From Bacteroidota bacterium (GTDB taxonomy: Bacteria > Bacteroidota > Bacteroidia > Bacteroidales > Lentimicrobiaceae): a stretch of 64,000 nt of DNA. The notes under the pieces are model-generated. The model saw only the letters and a program-made list of their open reading frames with translations, made no database searches and was not told where the DNA came from. Within the stretch, counting starts at the first letter, position 1; every line of letters starts with the position of its first letter. A program made the position numbers and the translations under genes. Of this stretch, positions 27,195-36,527 are shown in pieces. The stretch is from the NCBI GenBank assembly GCA_023417935.1, contig JAEZDY010000009.1, positions 1-64,000 of the forward strand. The letters are read 5' to 3'.

Positions 27195-28184
27195 ATGAAT
27201 TTTAAAGACGCAAAAAATATGCTGTTATTTATCAGTATATTCTGTACAGTTGCAATATCAATGTATTCATGCAGCAACAGAGAAGATAAATCAATAAGAA
27301 GAGCTGATGGAACAATTAAAGGCACTATATCTATTTCAGGTGCTTTTGCTCTTTACCCAATGGCAGTATTATGGGCCGAAGAATTCAATAAGATCCATCC
27401 TGAAGTCAGAATTGATGTTTCAGCCGGTGGGGCAGGGAAGGGGATGACCGATGCACTTTCACAGATGGTTGATCTGGGAATGTTTTCCAGAGAAGTTACC
27501 AAAGCCGAACAAGATAAGGGTGCATGGTGGATTGCAGTTGCAAAGGACGCAGTAGTTGCCACTTATAATCCTGTCAGTACATCGGCTGAATTAATAAAAA
27601 CAAAAGGAATTAGTAAGGAGATGCTGATTGATATTTATGTAAAGGGCGAGATTAAAACCTGGGGGGAGCTATACTCAACCTCGGATAATACCAGGCTAAA
27701 TGCTTATACTCGATCAGATGCCTGCGGTGCGGCTGAAATGTGGGGCAATTTCCTTGGAAGTAATCAGGAGTCGCTGAAAGGAGTGGGTGTATTCGGCGAT
27801 CCAGGAATTGCAGATGCCGTAAAAAATGACAAAACTGGGTTAGGCTATAATAATGTTAATTATGCCTATGATATGAACACAAGGAAACCTTATGATGGGA
27901 TTGCAGTAGTTCCTATCGATCTTAATAATGATGGACTGATAAGTGCAGATGAAGATTACTATAATACATTAGACGACATAATGGATGCAATTGCAACTGG
28001 CAAATATCCATCACCCCCTGCGCGTGATCTTTATTTCGTTTCAAAAGGTAAGCCAAAAAATATAGCTGTGCTTGCTTTTCTTGAATGGGTTGTTACAGAT
28101 GGACAAAAATATGTACACAAGTCAGGATATGTTAATTTAACTGAGGAGAAAGTTGCAAGTGAACTACAAAAGCTTTCAAAGTAA
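27195..28184 (+). CDS. pstS: Phosphate ABC transporter substrate-binding lipoprotein PstS
   Basis: A periplasmic phosphate-binding protein of 329 residues. The lipobox MYSC places the lipid on C26. The mature domain starts with ISGAFALYPMAVLWAEEF and carries the PstS-type SAGGAGKGMTDAL and YTRSDACGAAEMW segments that contact phosphate. It begins the pstSCAB operon. pstC starts inside its final codons, so translation is coupled. The 5' region contains the 22-bp array. Confidence 0.93.
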   Translation: MNFKDAKNMLLFISIFCTVAISMYSCSNREDKSIRRADGTIKGTISISGAFALYPMAVLWAEEFNKIHPEVRIDVSAGGAGKGMTDALSQMVDLGMFSREVTKAEQDKGAWWIAVAKDAVVATYNPVSTSAELIKTKGISKEMLIDIYVKGEIKTWGELYSTSDNTRLNAYTRSDACGAAEMWGNFLGSNQESLKGVGVFGDPGIADAVKNDKTGLGYNNVNYAYDMNTRKPYDGIAVVPIDLNNDGLISADEDYYNTLDDIMDAIATGKYPSPPARDLYFVSKGKPKNIAVLAFLEWVVTDGQKYVHKSGYVNLTEEKVASELQKLSK

Positions 28185-29091
28185 GAATGTATGGCGGTTT
28201 TTCAGAGTCACCAGACATCTGAGAAGTAAATTACACACAACATGGATGATCATTGGTTTAGTGATTGTAATTCTGCTGCCGTTTATTCTTGGAATCGGAC
28301 TTTATATCAAATCAATCCTATTGCTTGATGAACAGTCCTTATTTCAGTTATTGTTTTCAGGTGATTGGAGGCCTTTGGCAGGTAAATTTGGTTTCCTGCC
28401 TTTCATCATTAGTTCAGTTTGGGTTACTACCATTGCACTTATGATTGCAGGACCAATATGCCTTTTGACAGCAATACACCTCACTCAGTATGCTAAACCA
28501 TGGGTGCTCAAATTAATGCAACCTGTAATTGATATATTGGCTGGTATTCCATCAGTTATATTTGGTGTGTGGGGAATATTGGTTATCGTTCCGTTTATTT
28601 CTGATTACCTGGCACCTTTCCTGGGGAAACAAACATCAGGATACAGCATTATTGCAGGTGCAATTGTACTGGCTGTGATGATTATTCCGTTCATTCTGAA
28701 TATACTCATAGAAGTATTTAAAACATTACCAGATGAGCTTAAAGAAGCCTCCTTATCACTTGGTGCAACAAAATGGCAGACAATTAAGCTTGTGCTATTG
28801 CGAAAAGCATTTCCGGGTGTGATTTCTGCATTTGGACTTGGCGTATCGAGGGCCTTTGGAGAAACAATTGCGGTTTTAATGGTAGTTGGAAATGTTACGT
28901 CAATTCCTAAAGGTTTGTTTCAACCAGGTTATCCACTACCAGCGCTTATTGCAAACAATTATGGTGAAATGCTCTCAATACCGCTTTACGATTCTGCTTT
29001 GATGCTTGCTGCTCTTGTTTTATTTGTGGTGGTTATGCTATTTAATATGGGTTCAAGGTTTGCAATTTCACGGCTCGAAGAAAAGGTATAA
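28159..29091 (+). CDS. pstC: Phosphate ABC permease PstC
   Basis: An inner-membrane permease subunit of about 311 residues with six helices and the EAA loop (ELKEASLSLGATKWQT). The start is uncertain. There is no ATG near the N-terminus; GTG at 28159 or TTG at 28153 would overlap the pstS stop, while the first ATG in frame would remove 30 residues. The stop codon TAA at 29089-29091 is also the first three bases of a 22-bp tandem array. Confidence 0.9.
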   Translation: MNYKSFQSKNVWRFFRVTRHLRSKLHTTWMIIGLVIVILLPFILGIGLYIKSILLLDEQSLFQLLFSGDWRPLAGKFGFLPFIISSVWVTTIALMIAGPICLLTAIHLTQYAKPWVLKLMQPVIDILAGIPSVIFGVWGILVIVPFISDYLAPFLGKQTSGYSIIAGAIVLAVMIIPFILNILIEVFKTLPDELKEASLSLGATKWQTIKLVLLRKAFPGVISAFGLGVSRAFGETIAVLMVVGNVTSIPKGLFQPGYPLPALIANNYGEMLSIPLYDSALMLAALVLFVVVMLFNMGSRFAISRLEEKV

Positions 29092-29286
29092 GAGATTAGA
29101 ATAAGAAGCTTAAGAGATTAAGATAAGAAGCTTAAGAGATTAGGATAAAAAGCTTAGGAAATTAGGATAAGAAGCTTAGGAGATTAAGATAAAAAGCTTA
29201 AGAGATAAGGATAAGGAGCTTAGGAGATAAGGATAAGGAGCTTAGGAGATTAAGATAATAAGCTTAGGAGATTAGAAGAAAAAATA
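29089..29286. repeat. 22-bp tandem array filling the pstC-pstA junction
   Basis: Nine consecutive 22-bp units (TAAGAGATTAAGATAAGAAGCT type) start at 29089 and repeat to 29286, the last copy being degenerate. The array begins exactly at the pstC stop codon and ends 4 bp before the pstA start. The plus strand is strongly purine-rich and most units contain AGGAG- or AAGAG-like tracts and an AAGCTT across the unit boundary. Confidence 0.95.
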
Positions 29287-29290
29287 AAAG

Positions 29291-30148
29291 ATGAGGAAGT
29301 TCAGACACATAGAAGAAAAGTTTTTCAGGGTGCTCATGTTCCTGTCAACAAGTATTATTGTAATATCACTTTCAGTGATAATTTTTAGCATCTTACACAA
29401 AGGACTACCTTCGTTATCGTGGGAAATGATAAGCCAAACCCCAAAAGGTGGTTTCTATTTTGGAAAGGAAGGTGGTATTTTGAATGCAATTGTTGGGTCA
29501 CTATATCTGGCTTTCGCTTCAACAGTACTGGCTCTTATTATTGGCTTGCCGGTAGCACTAATGATGAATGTGCATTTGGTCAAGTATAAGAAACTCGTTG
29601 ATAGTATTCGATTTTTCCTAGACCTTTTGTGGGGGGTGCCTTCAATTGTTTATGGAGCTTTTGGATTTTCTGTAATGATTTATTTTGGCCTGAAGACTTC
29701 CTTATTGGCTGGTATTTTGACAGTTACCTTATTCATAATCCCCATTATGGTGCGAGCTATGGATGAGGTACTAAAGACTATTCCCCGTGGATTAATGGAA
29801 ACAGCGATGTCACTCGGCTCTACATCTTCTGAAATTTCATACAGGATTTATCTGCGCCAGGTAATTTCAGGACTAATAACAGCAGTGCTATTATCGTTTG
29901 GAAGGGCTATTGGTGATGCCGCATCGGTACTTTTCACAACCGGTTACACTGATCATATTCCTACAGCTTTGAATCAACCAACAGCCACTTTGCCACTGGC
30001 TATCTTCTTTCAGTTAAGCTCGCCTATACCCGAAGTGCAAAATCGTGCTTATGCTTCAGCATTGATTTTAACTATTATTATCTTATTTATCAGTATCTTG
30101 TCGAGAATTTTCTCGCAGAAATACCAGAAAAACAGAATAAAAAACTAG
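29291..30148 (+). CDS. pstA: Phosphate ABC permease PstA
   Basis: The second permease subunit, 285 residues, with six helices and the EAA loop GLMETAMSLGSTSSEISY. It sits between a 22-bp repeat array and pstB, whose ATG follows its stop by 3 bp. It pairs with PstC to form the phosphate channel. Length and topology are ordinary. Confidence 0.93.
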   Translation: MRKFRHIEEKFFRVLMFLSTSIIVISLSVIIFSILHKGLPSLSWEMISQTPKGGFYFGKEGGILNAIVGSLYLAFASTVLALIIGLPVALMMNVHLVKYKKLVDSIRFFLDLLWGVPSIVYGAFGFSVMIYFGLKTSLLAGILTVTLFIIPIMVRAMDEVLKTIPRGLMETAMSLGSTSSEISYRIYLRQVISGLITAVLLSFGRAIGDAASVLFTTGYTDHIPTALNQPTATLPLAIFFQLSSPIPEVQNRAYASALILTIIILFISILSRIFSQKYQKNRIKN

Positions 30149-30151
30149 TTC

Positions 30152-30913
30152 ATGGAAGATAGAACTAAAATCAAAATAAAGGATTTGAATCTTTCTATTG
30201 GAAAACAAAAGATTCTTAAAGACATTAATCTCGAGATACCTGAGAAGAAGATTACTGTAATACTAGGACCTTCAGGATGTGGCAAGACAACTCTTCTAAA
30301 AAGTCTTAACAGACTAACCGATTTATACCCTGAAATGAGAGTTTCTGGAAACATTATGATTGACAATGATGATATTCTACACACTAATGAGGATATTACA
30401 CTGCTGAGGCAGAAAATGGGATTGTTATCACAGCGTCCATACCCTCTGCCTATGAATATATACAACAACGTAGCTTTTGGTCTTCGAATAAGTGGCAGAA
30501 AGAAGAAGCGATATCTCGATAAACGTGTTGAGCACTATTTAAAAATGGCTAACCTTTGGGATGAAGTTAAGGACAGACTCAAAGACCCGGCATCGGCTTT
30601 ATCAATTGGCCAACAGCAACGCTTATGTTTAGCTAGAGGATTAGCCGTAGATCCGGATATTATTCTTGCTGATGAACCTACATCAGCACTTGACCCCATT
30701 TCAAGTGAAGCTATCGAGAAAAAGTTTGTTGAATTGAAGCAGCAATACACAATCGTGATGGTTACACATGTGCTAAGGCAAGCCAGGCGAATAGCAGATT
30801 ATGTAGTATTTATGTATCTCGGTGAGATCATTGAGCAAGGTACCGCTGCTGAAGTATTTGATAATCCGAAGCAGGATATGACAAAACAGTATTTGAAAGG
30901 ATCCTTTAATTAA
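30152..30913 (+). CDS. pstB: Phosphate ABC transporter ATPase PstB
   Basis: The ATPase of the Pst system, 253 residues. Walker A is GPSGCGKTT (39-47), Walker B is ILADEPTSALDP, and the H-loop is VTHVLRQA. The signature is LSIGQ at 150-154 instead of the usual LSGGQ, followed by the PstB-typical QQRLCLARGL. It ends the operon. phoU, which commonly follows pstB, is absent and the next gene is on the other strand. Confidence 0.93.
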   Translation: MEDRTKIKIKDLNLSIGKQKILKDINLEIPEKKITVILGPSGCGKTTLLKSLNRLTDLYPEMRVSGNIMIDNDDILHTNEDITLLRQKMGLLSQRPYPLPMNIYNNVAFGLRISGRKKKRYLDKRVEHYLKMANLWDEVKDRLKDPASALSIGQQQRLCLARGLAVDPDIILADEPTSALDPISSEAIEKKFVELKQQYTIVMVTHVLRQARRIADYVVFMYLGEIIEQGTAAEVFDNPKQDMTKQYLKGSFN

Positions 30914-31135
30914 TCATGATTGCCAAGTTGCAGCACACAGTTTAACTAACAATGTAATACCCAGCATTTCATCTAGTGCCTACGAGCATTGATTATACAC
31001 CATAGTGTATCAGGTTAAATCACCTTTTCCATCCAGATTATTTCAGATGTATAATCTAGCGAGGCATCTATAGATATTGCCACAATATAGAATACCTGAA
31101 AGTGAATTGATTACTATAATTTCAAAATACTTATT

Positions 31136-33319
31136 TTAACGAGCGAAAAGCAATTCCCTATATTTAGGAAGTGGCCACATTTCATCATCAATAAGCAGTT
31201 CAAGTTTATCCACATGGTATTTGATTTGCTCAAAATATGGAAATACTGAATCACGGTAATCAACTGCCCTATTTTCCAGTTCGCAATTTTTATTAATTTG
31301 TTTTCTGGTTTCTACCATCTTTTGAACCAGATTCTTGATGTTAATTATGTGATCAGATATGTCACGTATAGTGTCAGTTTGAGTTTTTGAAAGCGATTGG
31401 AATGTCTTTGAGTCAAGAACTTCCTTTAATCCAATCACATTCTCTATTAACTGATTTTGATACCTGATAGCAATTGGTATAATATGATTTACAGCAAGAT
31501 CACCAATTACACGCGACTCTATTTGCACTTTTCTAACATAGTTATCGAGTTGTATCTCATATCGGGCTTGTATCTCACGGCGAGTTAGGACGTCATTTTC
31601 TTCAAATACACTTACAGCATTGTTACTGATCAGGCTTTTCAATGCCCTGGGAGTATCTGGAATATTAGAAAGTCCGCGTCGGGCTGCTTCATCTATCCAC
31701 TCCTGGCTGTAGCTATTTCCTTCGAACAGTATCTTCCTAGATTCCTTGATGTATCTGTTCAGTATTAGGTACATTGCATCCTCATGTTTAATATTTTGGG
31801 CAACAAGTCGTTCAGTTTCAATGCGGAAGAGCTTTAATTGATTAGCAACAATTGTATTTAGAGCAATCATTGGTACAGCACAATTAGCTGAAGATCCTAC
31901 AGCCCTGAATTCAAATTTATTACCTGTGAAAGCAAATGGTGAAGTGCGGTTTCTATCAGTATTATCTGGTAATATCTCGGGGATCTTAGGAATATTATAT
32001 GGTTTATTTGCTTTTTTTGTCCCGGCTTGTGTAGTTATGGATTCCAATTGGTCAAGTGCTTCAGTAAGGCGGGTTCCAATAAAGGCAGAGATAATTGCAG
32101 GAGGAGCTTCATGACCACCAAGTCGAAGATCGTTTCCAGCGGAAGCGATATAAGCTCTCAGCACATCAGCATGTTCTTCAACAGCTTTTAATATATTCAC
32201 CAAAAATACAAGAAATTGCAAATTCTCTTCGGGTGTTTTGCCGGGAGAAAGTAAATTTTCTCCTTTATCAGTTTGCATTGACCAATTATTGTGTTTGCCT
32301 GAGCCATTAATATTAGCATATGGCTTTTCATGCAGCAACACAGTGTAGCCATGTCTTTTTCCAATTTTTTCAAGCAAGTGCATTAGCAATTGATTATGGT
32401 CAATGGCGACATTTACCTCTTCAAATGCAGGGGCACATTCAAACTGACTGGGTGCTACCTCATTATGTCTGGTCTTAACAGGTATGCCTAACCTGAGCGC
32501 TTCATATTCAAACTCACGCATAAAATCAATCACCCTCTCAGGAATAGCTCCAAAATAATGATCTGCTAACTGCTGGTCTTTTGCACTTGCATGCCCGAAG
32601 AGAGTGCGGCCTGTAAGAGAAAGATCTGGTCGTGCGTTATAAAGAGCTGAATCAACAATAAAATACTCTTGTTCCCAGCCTAAAGTTGCTTGCACCCGTT
32701 TTACACTATTATCAAAGAACTGGCAAATTTGAGTCGCTTCAGACTCCAATACAGTTAATGCTTTAATAAGAGGGAGCTTATAATCAAGTGATTCTCCAGT
32801 ATAAGAGATGAAAATAGTTGGAATACATAATGTTCCATCAAGTATGAAGGCAGGAGAGGTTGGGTCCCATGCAGTGTAACCTCTTGCTTCAAATGTGTTT
32901 CTAATACCACCATGCGGAAAGCTGGAAGCATCAGGCTCTTGTTGAACAAGTTCATTTCCTGTAAAGTTTTCAATAGCCTTTCCATCTTCCAATAAAGTAA
33001 TAAATGCATCATGTTTTTCTGCAGTTGCACCAGTCAGCGGATGAAACCAGTGGGAGAAATGAGTTGCACCTTTTGAAATAGCCCAGGTCTTCATTCCTGA
33101 AGCAATTTGATCTGCAATCCGTCGCTCAATTTTTATACCTTGATCAACAGCCTCCTGAACTGCTTTAAAGGCTTCGCGAGGTAAGAAGTCACTCATTGCC
33201 ACCTTGTTGAAAGTTAATTCACCAAAATAAGCTGAAGGACGCGAAGGAATTGCTGGTAATTGGCGCTTTGAGCGCTGCATTGATATTTCCAATGCTTTGA
33301 ATCTAATATTGGACATCAT
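31136..33319 (-). CDS. glnN: Glutamine synthetase type III
   Basis: GlnN, the large dodecameric glutamine synthetase III found in Bacteroidota and cyanobacteria, makes glutamine from glutamate, ammonia and ATP. It has 727 residues from the ATG at 33319 (33316 is equally possible; the upstream start at 33343 looks spurious). Catalytic segments are QQEPDASSFPHGG, QEYFIVDSALY, KTRHNEVAPSQFE and NGSGKHNNWS, and a GSIII-type C-terminal region follows. It is a single-gene unit; a 222-bp spacer separates it from the convergent pst operon. Confidence 0.95.
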   Translation of the reverse strand: MMSNIRFKALEISMQRSKRQLPAIPSRPSAYFGELTFNKVAMSDFLPREAFKAVQEAVDQGIKIERRIADQIASGMKTWAISKGATHFSHWFHPLTGATAEKHDAFITLLEDGKAIENFTGNELVQQEPDASSFPHGGIRNTFEARGYTAWDPTSPAFILDGTLCIPTIFISYTGESLDYKLPLIKALTVLESEATQICQFFDNSVKRVQATLGWEQEYFIVDSALYNARPDLSLTGRTLFGHASAKDQQLADHYFGAIPERVIDFMREFEYEALRLGIPVKTRHNEVAPSQFECAPAFEEVNVAIDHNQLLMHLLEKIGKRHGYTVLLHEKPYANINGSGKHNNWSMQTDKGENLLSPGKTPEENLQFLVFLVNILKAVEEHADVLRAYIASAGNDLRLGGHEAPPAIISAFIGTRLTEALDQLESITTQAGTKKANKPYNIPKIPEILPDNTDRNRTSPFAFTGNKFEFRAVGSSANCAVPMIALNTIVANQLKLFRIETERLVAQNIKHEDAMYLILNRYIKESRKILFEGNSYSQEWIDEAARRGLSNIPDTPRALKSLISNNAVSVFEENDVLTRREIQARYEIQLDNYVRKVQIESRVIGDLAVNHIIPIAIRYQNQLIENVIGLKEVLDSKTFQSLSKTQTDTIRDISDHIINIKNLVQKMVETRKQINKNCELENRAVDYRDSVFPYFEQIKYHVDKLELLIDDEMWPLPKYRELLFAR

Positions 33320-33447
33320 TTTGTAATTAGCACAATTAAACACTCAGAAACAAAGTTATGAATGGAAATGTTTCAATCAGTCTGGTTACTCATTCAATTT
33401 AAATACAGAGACAGAGTTTTGTTGAAAAATAAGAAGATAAAATTCTT

Positions 33448-34020
33448 TCAGGAAGGCTCGATGGAATGGTCTGCTGGTATAAGTTTCCTGGCGAATGTTA
33501 ATAAATCATGATATATAAAATCAATTAGATCAGGCCTACATTTTATTTGATTAAGATCGCCCAAAAACACGGTCTTCATACCTAGTCGTTTGCCAAATAC
33601 CATATCACTAACTGAATCACCAACCATAATCGATTTACGGAATGATATCATCCTGAAGTCTCTTTTTGCCTGAATGCCCATTCCAACTGAAGGTTTTCGG
33701 GTAAAATGTTTTTGCGAATGCAAATATGGAGATACATAAATTTTGTCGATTTTTCCTCCTGCATTAACAATTTCTGTTACCATATGAGTATGTACATTCT
33801 CCAGGTCAGTATATGTCATCAATCCTTTACCAATTCCTTGCTGGTTACTTACAACTATTATTTGCCCGAACAGTTTAGTAAAAATTGCAATAGCTTCGAG
33901 CGCACCATCAACAAACTTGAATTGCTCTACATTCTTTACATAATCATCTGGAAGACGTTCATTAATGACACCATCTCGATCTAAAAAGATAGTCCAGGTA
34001 TTGTTAATCGTTAAACTCAT
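33448..34020 (-). CDS. gmhB: D-glycero-manno-heptose bisphosphate phosphatase (GmhB-like HAD)
   Basis: A HAD-IIIA phosphatase of 190 residues from the ATG at 34020, overlapping hddC. The catalytic FLDRDGVINERLPDDYV is typical of histidinol-phosphatase/GmhB enzymes, followed by VVSNQQGIGKG and MVGDSVSDM. Most GmhB enzymes have a CXH zinc loop; here the equivalent region (VSPYLHSQKHFTRKPSVGM) has no cysteines, so the zinc site seems lost. The neighbours gmhA, hddC and hddA support a role in removing the 7-phosphate of heptose 1,7-bisphosphate. Confidence 0.88.
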   Translation of the reverse strand: MSLTINNTWTIFLDRDGVINERLPDDYVKNVEQFKFVDGALEAIAIFTKLFGQIIVVSNQQGIGKGLMTYTDLENVHTHMVTEIVNAGGKIDKIYVSPYLHSQKHFTRKPSVGMGIQAKRDFRMISFRKSIMVGDSVSDMVFGKRLGMKTVFLGDLNQIKCRPDLIDFIYHDLLTFARKLIPADHSIEPS

Positions 34021-34720
34021 TGAACTCAGCTTGTGCACGTTTATAATCCTCAGGAATTCCTATATCAATAAAATAGTCATCAAATACACGTCCAAATATA
34101 TCACCTGATCCAGCGAGATTTTGCAACCAATCCTTCTCAAAGGAAAACTTGCCGGGAACTTGTTGCTTCCTAAAATATTTAGTCTTGATTATATAGATGC
34201 CTCCATTTATTAATCCTGACTGGGCATCAGATGATTTTTCTTTAAAAGCGCTAATAACTCCATGATCATTAAGTTCAACCTGCCCAAATCGGGAAGCATC
34301 ATCAACATTTCGTAATGCAATAGTTAGGTTAGCAAGGTTTTCGACATGATTTTGAAAAAAATCCTGAAGATTGATTCGGAATAAAGTGTCACCATTCATG
34401 ACAATAAAGTACGGAGTTGAAACTTTTTTCAGGGCTAGCTTAACAGCCCCTCCAGTACCAAGAGGTTCTTCCTCTATAGAATATTCAATTTCAATAGACC
34501 TGTATTTGTCTTTAAAGTAGTTTTCTATTGATTTGCTTAAGTAACCCGTGGATATTATGACCTTTTGAAATCCTGATTTTTGAATATAGTTAAGCAAATA
34601 TTCAAGAAAAGGTTTACCATTAATGGGTGCCATTGCTTTAGGAATGTCAATAATCTCCTCCTTAAGTCTGGTACCAAATCCACCCGCTAGGATAATTATA
34701 TCAGGGTATAGCATGAACAT
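34004..34720 (-). CDS. hddC: D-glycero-alpha-D-manno-heptose 1-phosphate guanylyltransferase
   Basis: A nucleotidyltransferase of 238 residues with the pyrophosphorylase signature LAGGFGTRLKEEIIDIPKAM near the N-terminus and the metal-binding VMNGDT. Family members activate sugar 1-phosphates. Between gmhA and gmhB the expected product is GDP-D-glycero-alpha-D-manno-heptose (HddC). The start overlaps the gmhA stop by one base (TGATG). Confidence 0.88.
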   Translation of the reverse strand: MFMLYPDIIILAGGFGTRLKEEIIDIPKAMAPINGKPFLEYLLNYIQKSGFQKVIISTGYLSKSIENYFKDKYRSIEIEYSIEEEPLGTGGAVKLALKKVSTPYFIVMNGDTLFRINLQDFFQNHVENLANLTIALRNVDDASRFGQVELNDHGVISAFKEKSSDAQSGLINGGIYIIKTKYFRKQQVPGKFSFEKDWLQNLAGSGDIFGRVFDDYFIDIGIPEDYKRAQAEFNEFND

Positions 34721-35301
34721 CAGTCTCGGGGAAAAATTGAACTTTCCACAATTTCACAAATAATATGACCAACTGTGATATGGGATTCCTGTATGCGTGG
34801 AGTATCTGTTGAGGGGATATTAATAAGTATATCACATGAATCTTTCATTTCACCTCCTGAACTACCAGTAAATCCAATCACAATCATTCCAATAACATGA
34901 GCCTCTGATATAGCTCTTGTGATGTTGCGAGAATTACCAGAAGTTGACAGAGCAACAAGGACATCGCCCTTCATACCTTTTCCTTTAATTAGACGAGCAT
35001 ATACTTCATCAAAGGAATAGTCGTTACCCACGGCTGTAAGATAACTGGTATTAACATGTAATGCTTCAGCATCTAATGGAGGTCGATCATAATAAAAACG
35101 ACCGGAGAATTCAGCTGCAAGATGTTGTGCATCAGCAGCGCTACCGCCATTACCGCAAAAATACACGCGATTACCCCTAATAAATGCCTCAACTATTTCA
35201 TTAGCTGCCAAAGTAATTTTATCGATCAGGAAGCTATCGGTCATTATTTCATTTTTCACCGATATAGAAGATTGAAGTATCGCCTTTATCTTTTCTTGCA
35301 T
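34720..35301 (-). CDS. gmhA: Sedoheptulose 7-phosphate isomerase
   Basis: GmhA turns sedoheptulose 7-phosphate into D-glycero-D-manno-heptose 7-phosphate. A SIS domain fills the 193 residues, with VYFCGNGGSAADAQHLAAEF, ALSTSGNSRNI and the C-terminal ESHITVGHIICE metal region. It is the first gene of the tight gmhA-hddC-gmhB set. A 201-bp AT-rich gap, in which I see no clear motif, separates it from hddA upstream. Confidence 0.93.
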   Translation of the reverse strand: MQEKIKAILQSSISVKNEIMTDSFLIDKITLAANEIVEAFIRGNRVYFCGNGGSAADAQHLAAEFSGRFYYDRPPLDAEALHVNTSYLTAVGNDYSFDEVYARLIKGKGMKGDVLVALSTSGNSRNITRAISEAHVIGMIVIGFTGSSGGEMKDSCDILINIPSTDTPRIQESHITVGHIICEIVESSIFPRD

Positions 35302-35502
35302 AAAGAATTTTTTAGATTGCGAAGTTATGAAATAACTTCTAAGGTCTATTTAGAAAGTTATTTTCAATCCATGTCAAGCTAGTTGCCAGAATTTAATGCC
35401 TGATAATATTTAAGTCAGGTGTACCTTTAAGATGTGTTATCTATGTAGATAGGTTTTACTTAGGTATAATAAGTTAAATGTAACTTGTCAGTTTATCTCA
35501 GC

Positions 35503-36525
35503 TTAGAAACTCCAGGTTACAAGACCATGGGTGGTGAACTCATATCTTTTTGCTTCCCCACCGAAGCGTTTTAACGACTCAATTACCCTTGATCTATTAT
35601 CTCCGGGACAATAGAATATCATGAACCCTCCACCACCGGCGCCACTTATCTTTCCACCTGATGCACCATTAGCTCTGGCAGTTTCATAAATATCATCTAA
35701 GAGAGGATTCGAGATCTCATCTGCCATTTGTTTTTTAAAGGTCCATCCAAAGTCAAGTATCTCGCCAATTTTATTTAAATTGCCACGAAGCAAAGCTTCC
35801 TTCATCATTACAGACTGCTTTTTGAGCTGATGCATAGCATCTATTGACTTTTGGTCATTCTTAATGACATTCGCTGATTGAGCTTCAATTATTTTAGAGG
35901 ACAGTCGACTTGTTTGGGTATAAAAAAGCACAAGATTGTGAGAAAGTTCATTTAAGTATATGTCCTTAATTCTGAGAGGATTAACAATTACATTATCGTT
36001 TCCGGCAAACTCCATAAAGTTTACACCACCGAAGGTAGCAGCGTACTGGTCCTGCTTTCCTCCAGCCATGCCCAGATCAATTCTTTCAATATCATAAGCT
36101 AGCTTAGCAAGGTCATATTCCCCCAGGGGTAACTTAAGCCACTCAGCGAATGCACCCAAGATTGCAACAACCAATGTTGATGAGGTACCTAATCCAGAAC
36201 CGGCAGGTGCATCAACAGAAGTAGACAATGTGAAAGACAAGGGTTTCTTTACAAAATCTTTAACTACTCGGTTATACACCCCTCTATGCAGATTAAGTAT
36301 TCCATTCACAGGTATAGATTCTGCACTATTCAATTCATAGTATTCATTTTTATCTATAGAGTGTAATACAATTTTCCCGTCATTTCTCGGAACAATAGTA
36401 GCGTAAGCGTATAAGCTTATGGTAGCATTAAGGATTGCACCACCGTATAGGTCTGAGTAGGGGGCTACGTCTGTCCCTCCACCAGCTAAGCCCAGTCTTA
36501 ACGGAGCCTTACTTCTGAAATACAT
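35503..36525 (-). CDS. hddA: D-glycero-alpha-D-manno-heptose 7-phosphate kinase (GHMP kinase)
   Basis: A GHMP-superfamily kinase of 340 residues. It begins with RSKAPLRLGLAGGGTDVAPY, typical of HddA and fucokinase-like enzymes, has the ATP loop PAGSGLGTSST, and a C-terminal SGAGGGGFMIFYC motif. With gmhA, hddC and gmhB it completes the GDP-heptose route: isomerase, 1-kinase, phosphatase, guanylyltransferase. It begins 2 bp after the T9SS protein gene on the same strand. Confidence 0.92.
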   Translation of the reverse strand: MYFRSKAPLRLGLAGGGTDVAPYSDLYGGAILNATISLYAYATIVPRNDGKIVLHSIDKNEYYELNSAESIPVNGILNLHRGVYNRVVKDFVKKPLSFTLSTSVDAPAGSGLGTSSTLVVAILGAFAEWLKLPLGEYDLAKLAYDIERIDLGMAGGKQDQYAATFGGVNFMEFAGNDNVIVNPLRIKDIYLNELSHNLVLFYTQTSRLSSKIIEAQSANVIKNDQKSIDAMHQLKKQSVMMKEALLRGNLNKIGEILDFGWTFKKQMADEISNPLLDDIYETARANGASGGKISGAGGGGFMIFYCPGDNRSRVIESLKRFGGEAKRYEFTTHGLVTWSF

Positions 36526-36527
36526 TA

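Noticed and set aside
29089..29286. Short regular repeats as a possible CRISPR array
   Set aside because: Units are contiguous with no variable spacers, the period is only 22 bp, and no cas genes are near. The same applies to the 26902 and 16648 arrays.
30914..31135. Terminator or RNA gene between pstB and glnN
   Set aside because: Short dyads (ATACAC/GTGTAT near 30995, AGATTAT/ATAATCT near 31038) exist but have no T-tract or conserved structure.
35302..35502. Possible further 11n tandem array between gmhA and hddA
   Set aside because: TAAG-like cores occur but spacings (35, 36, 17) do not repeat.
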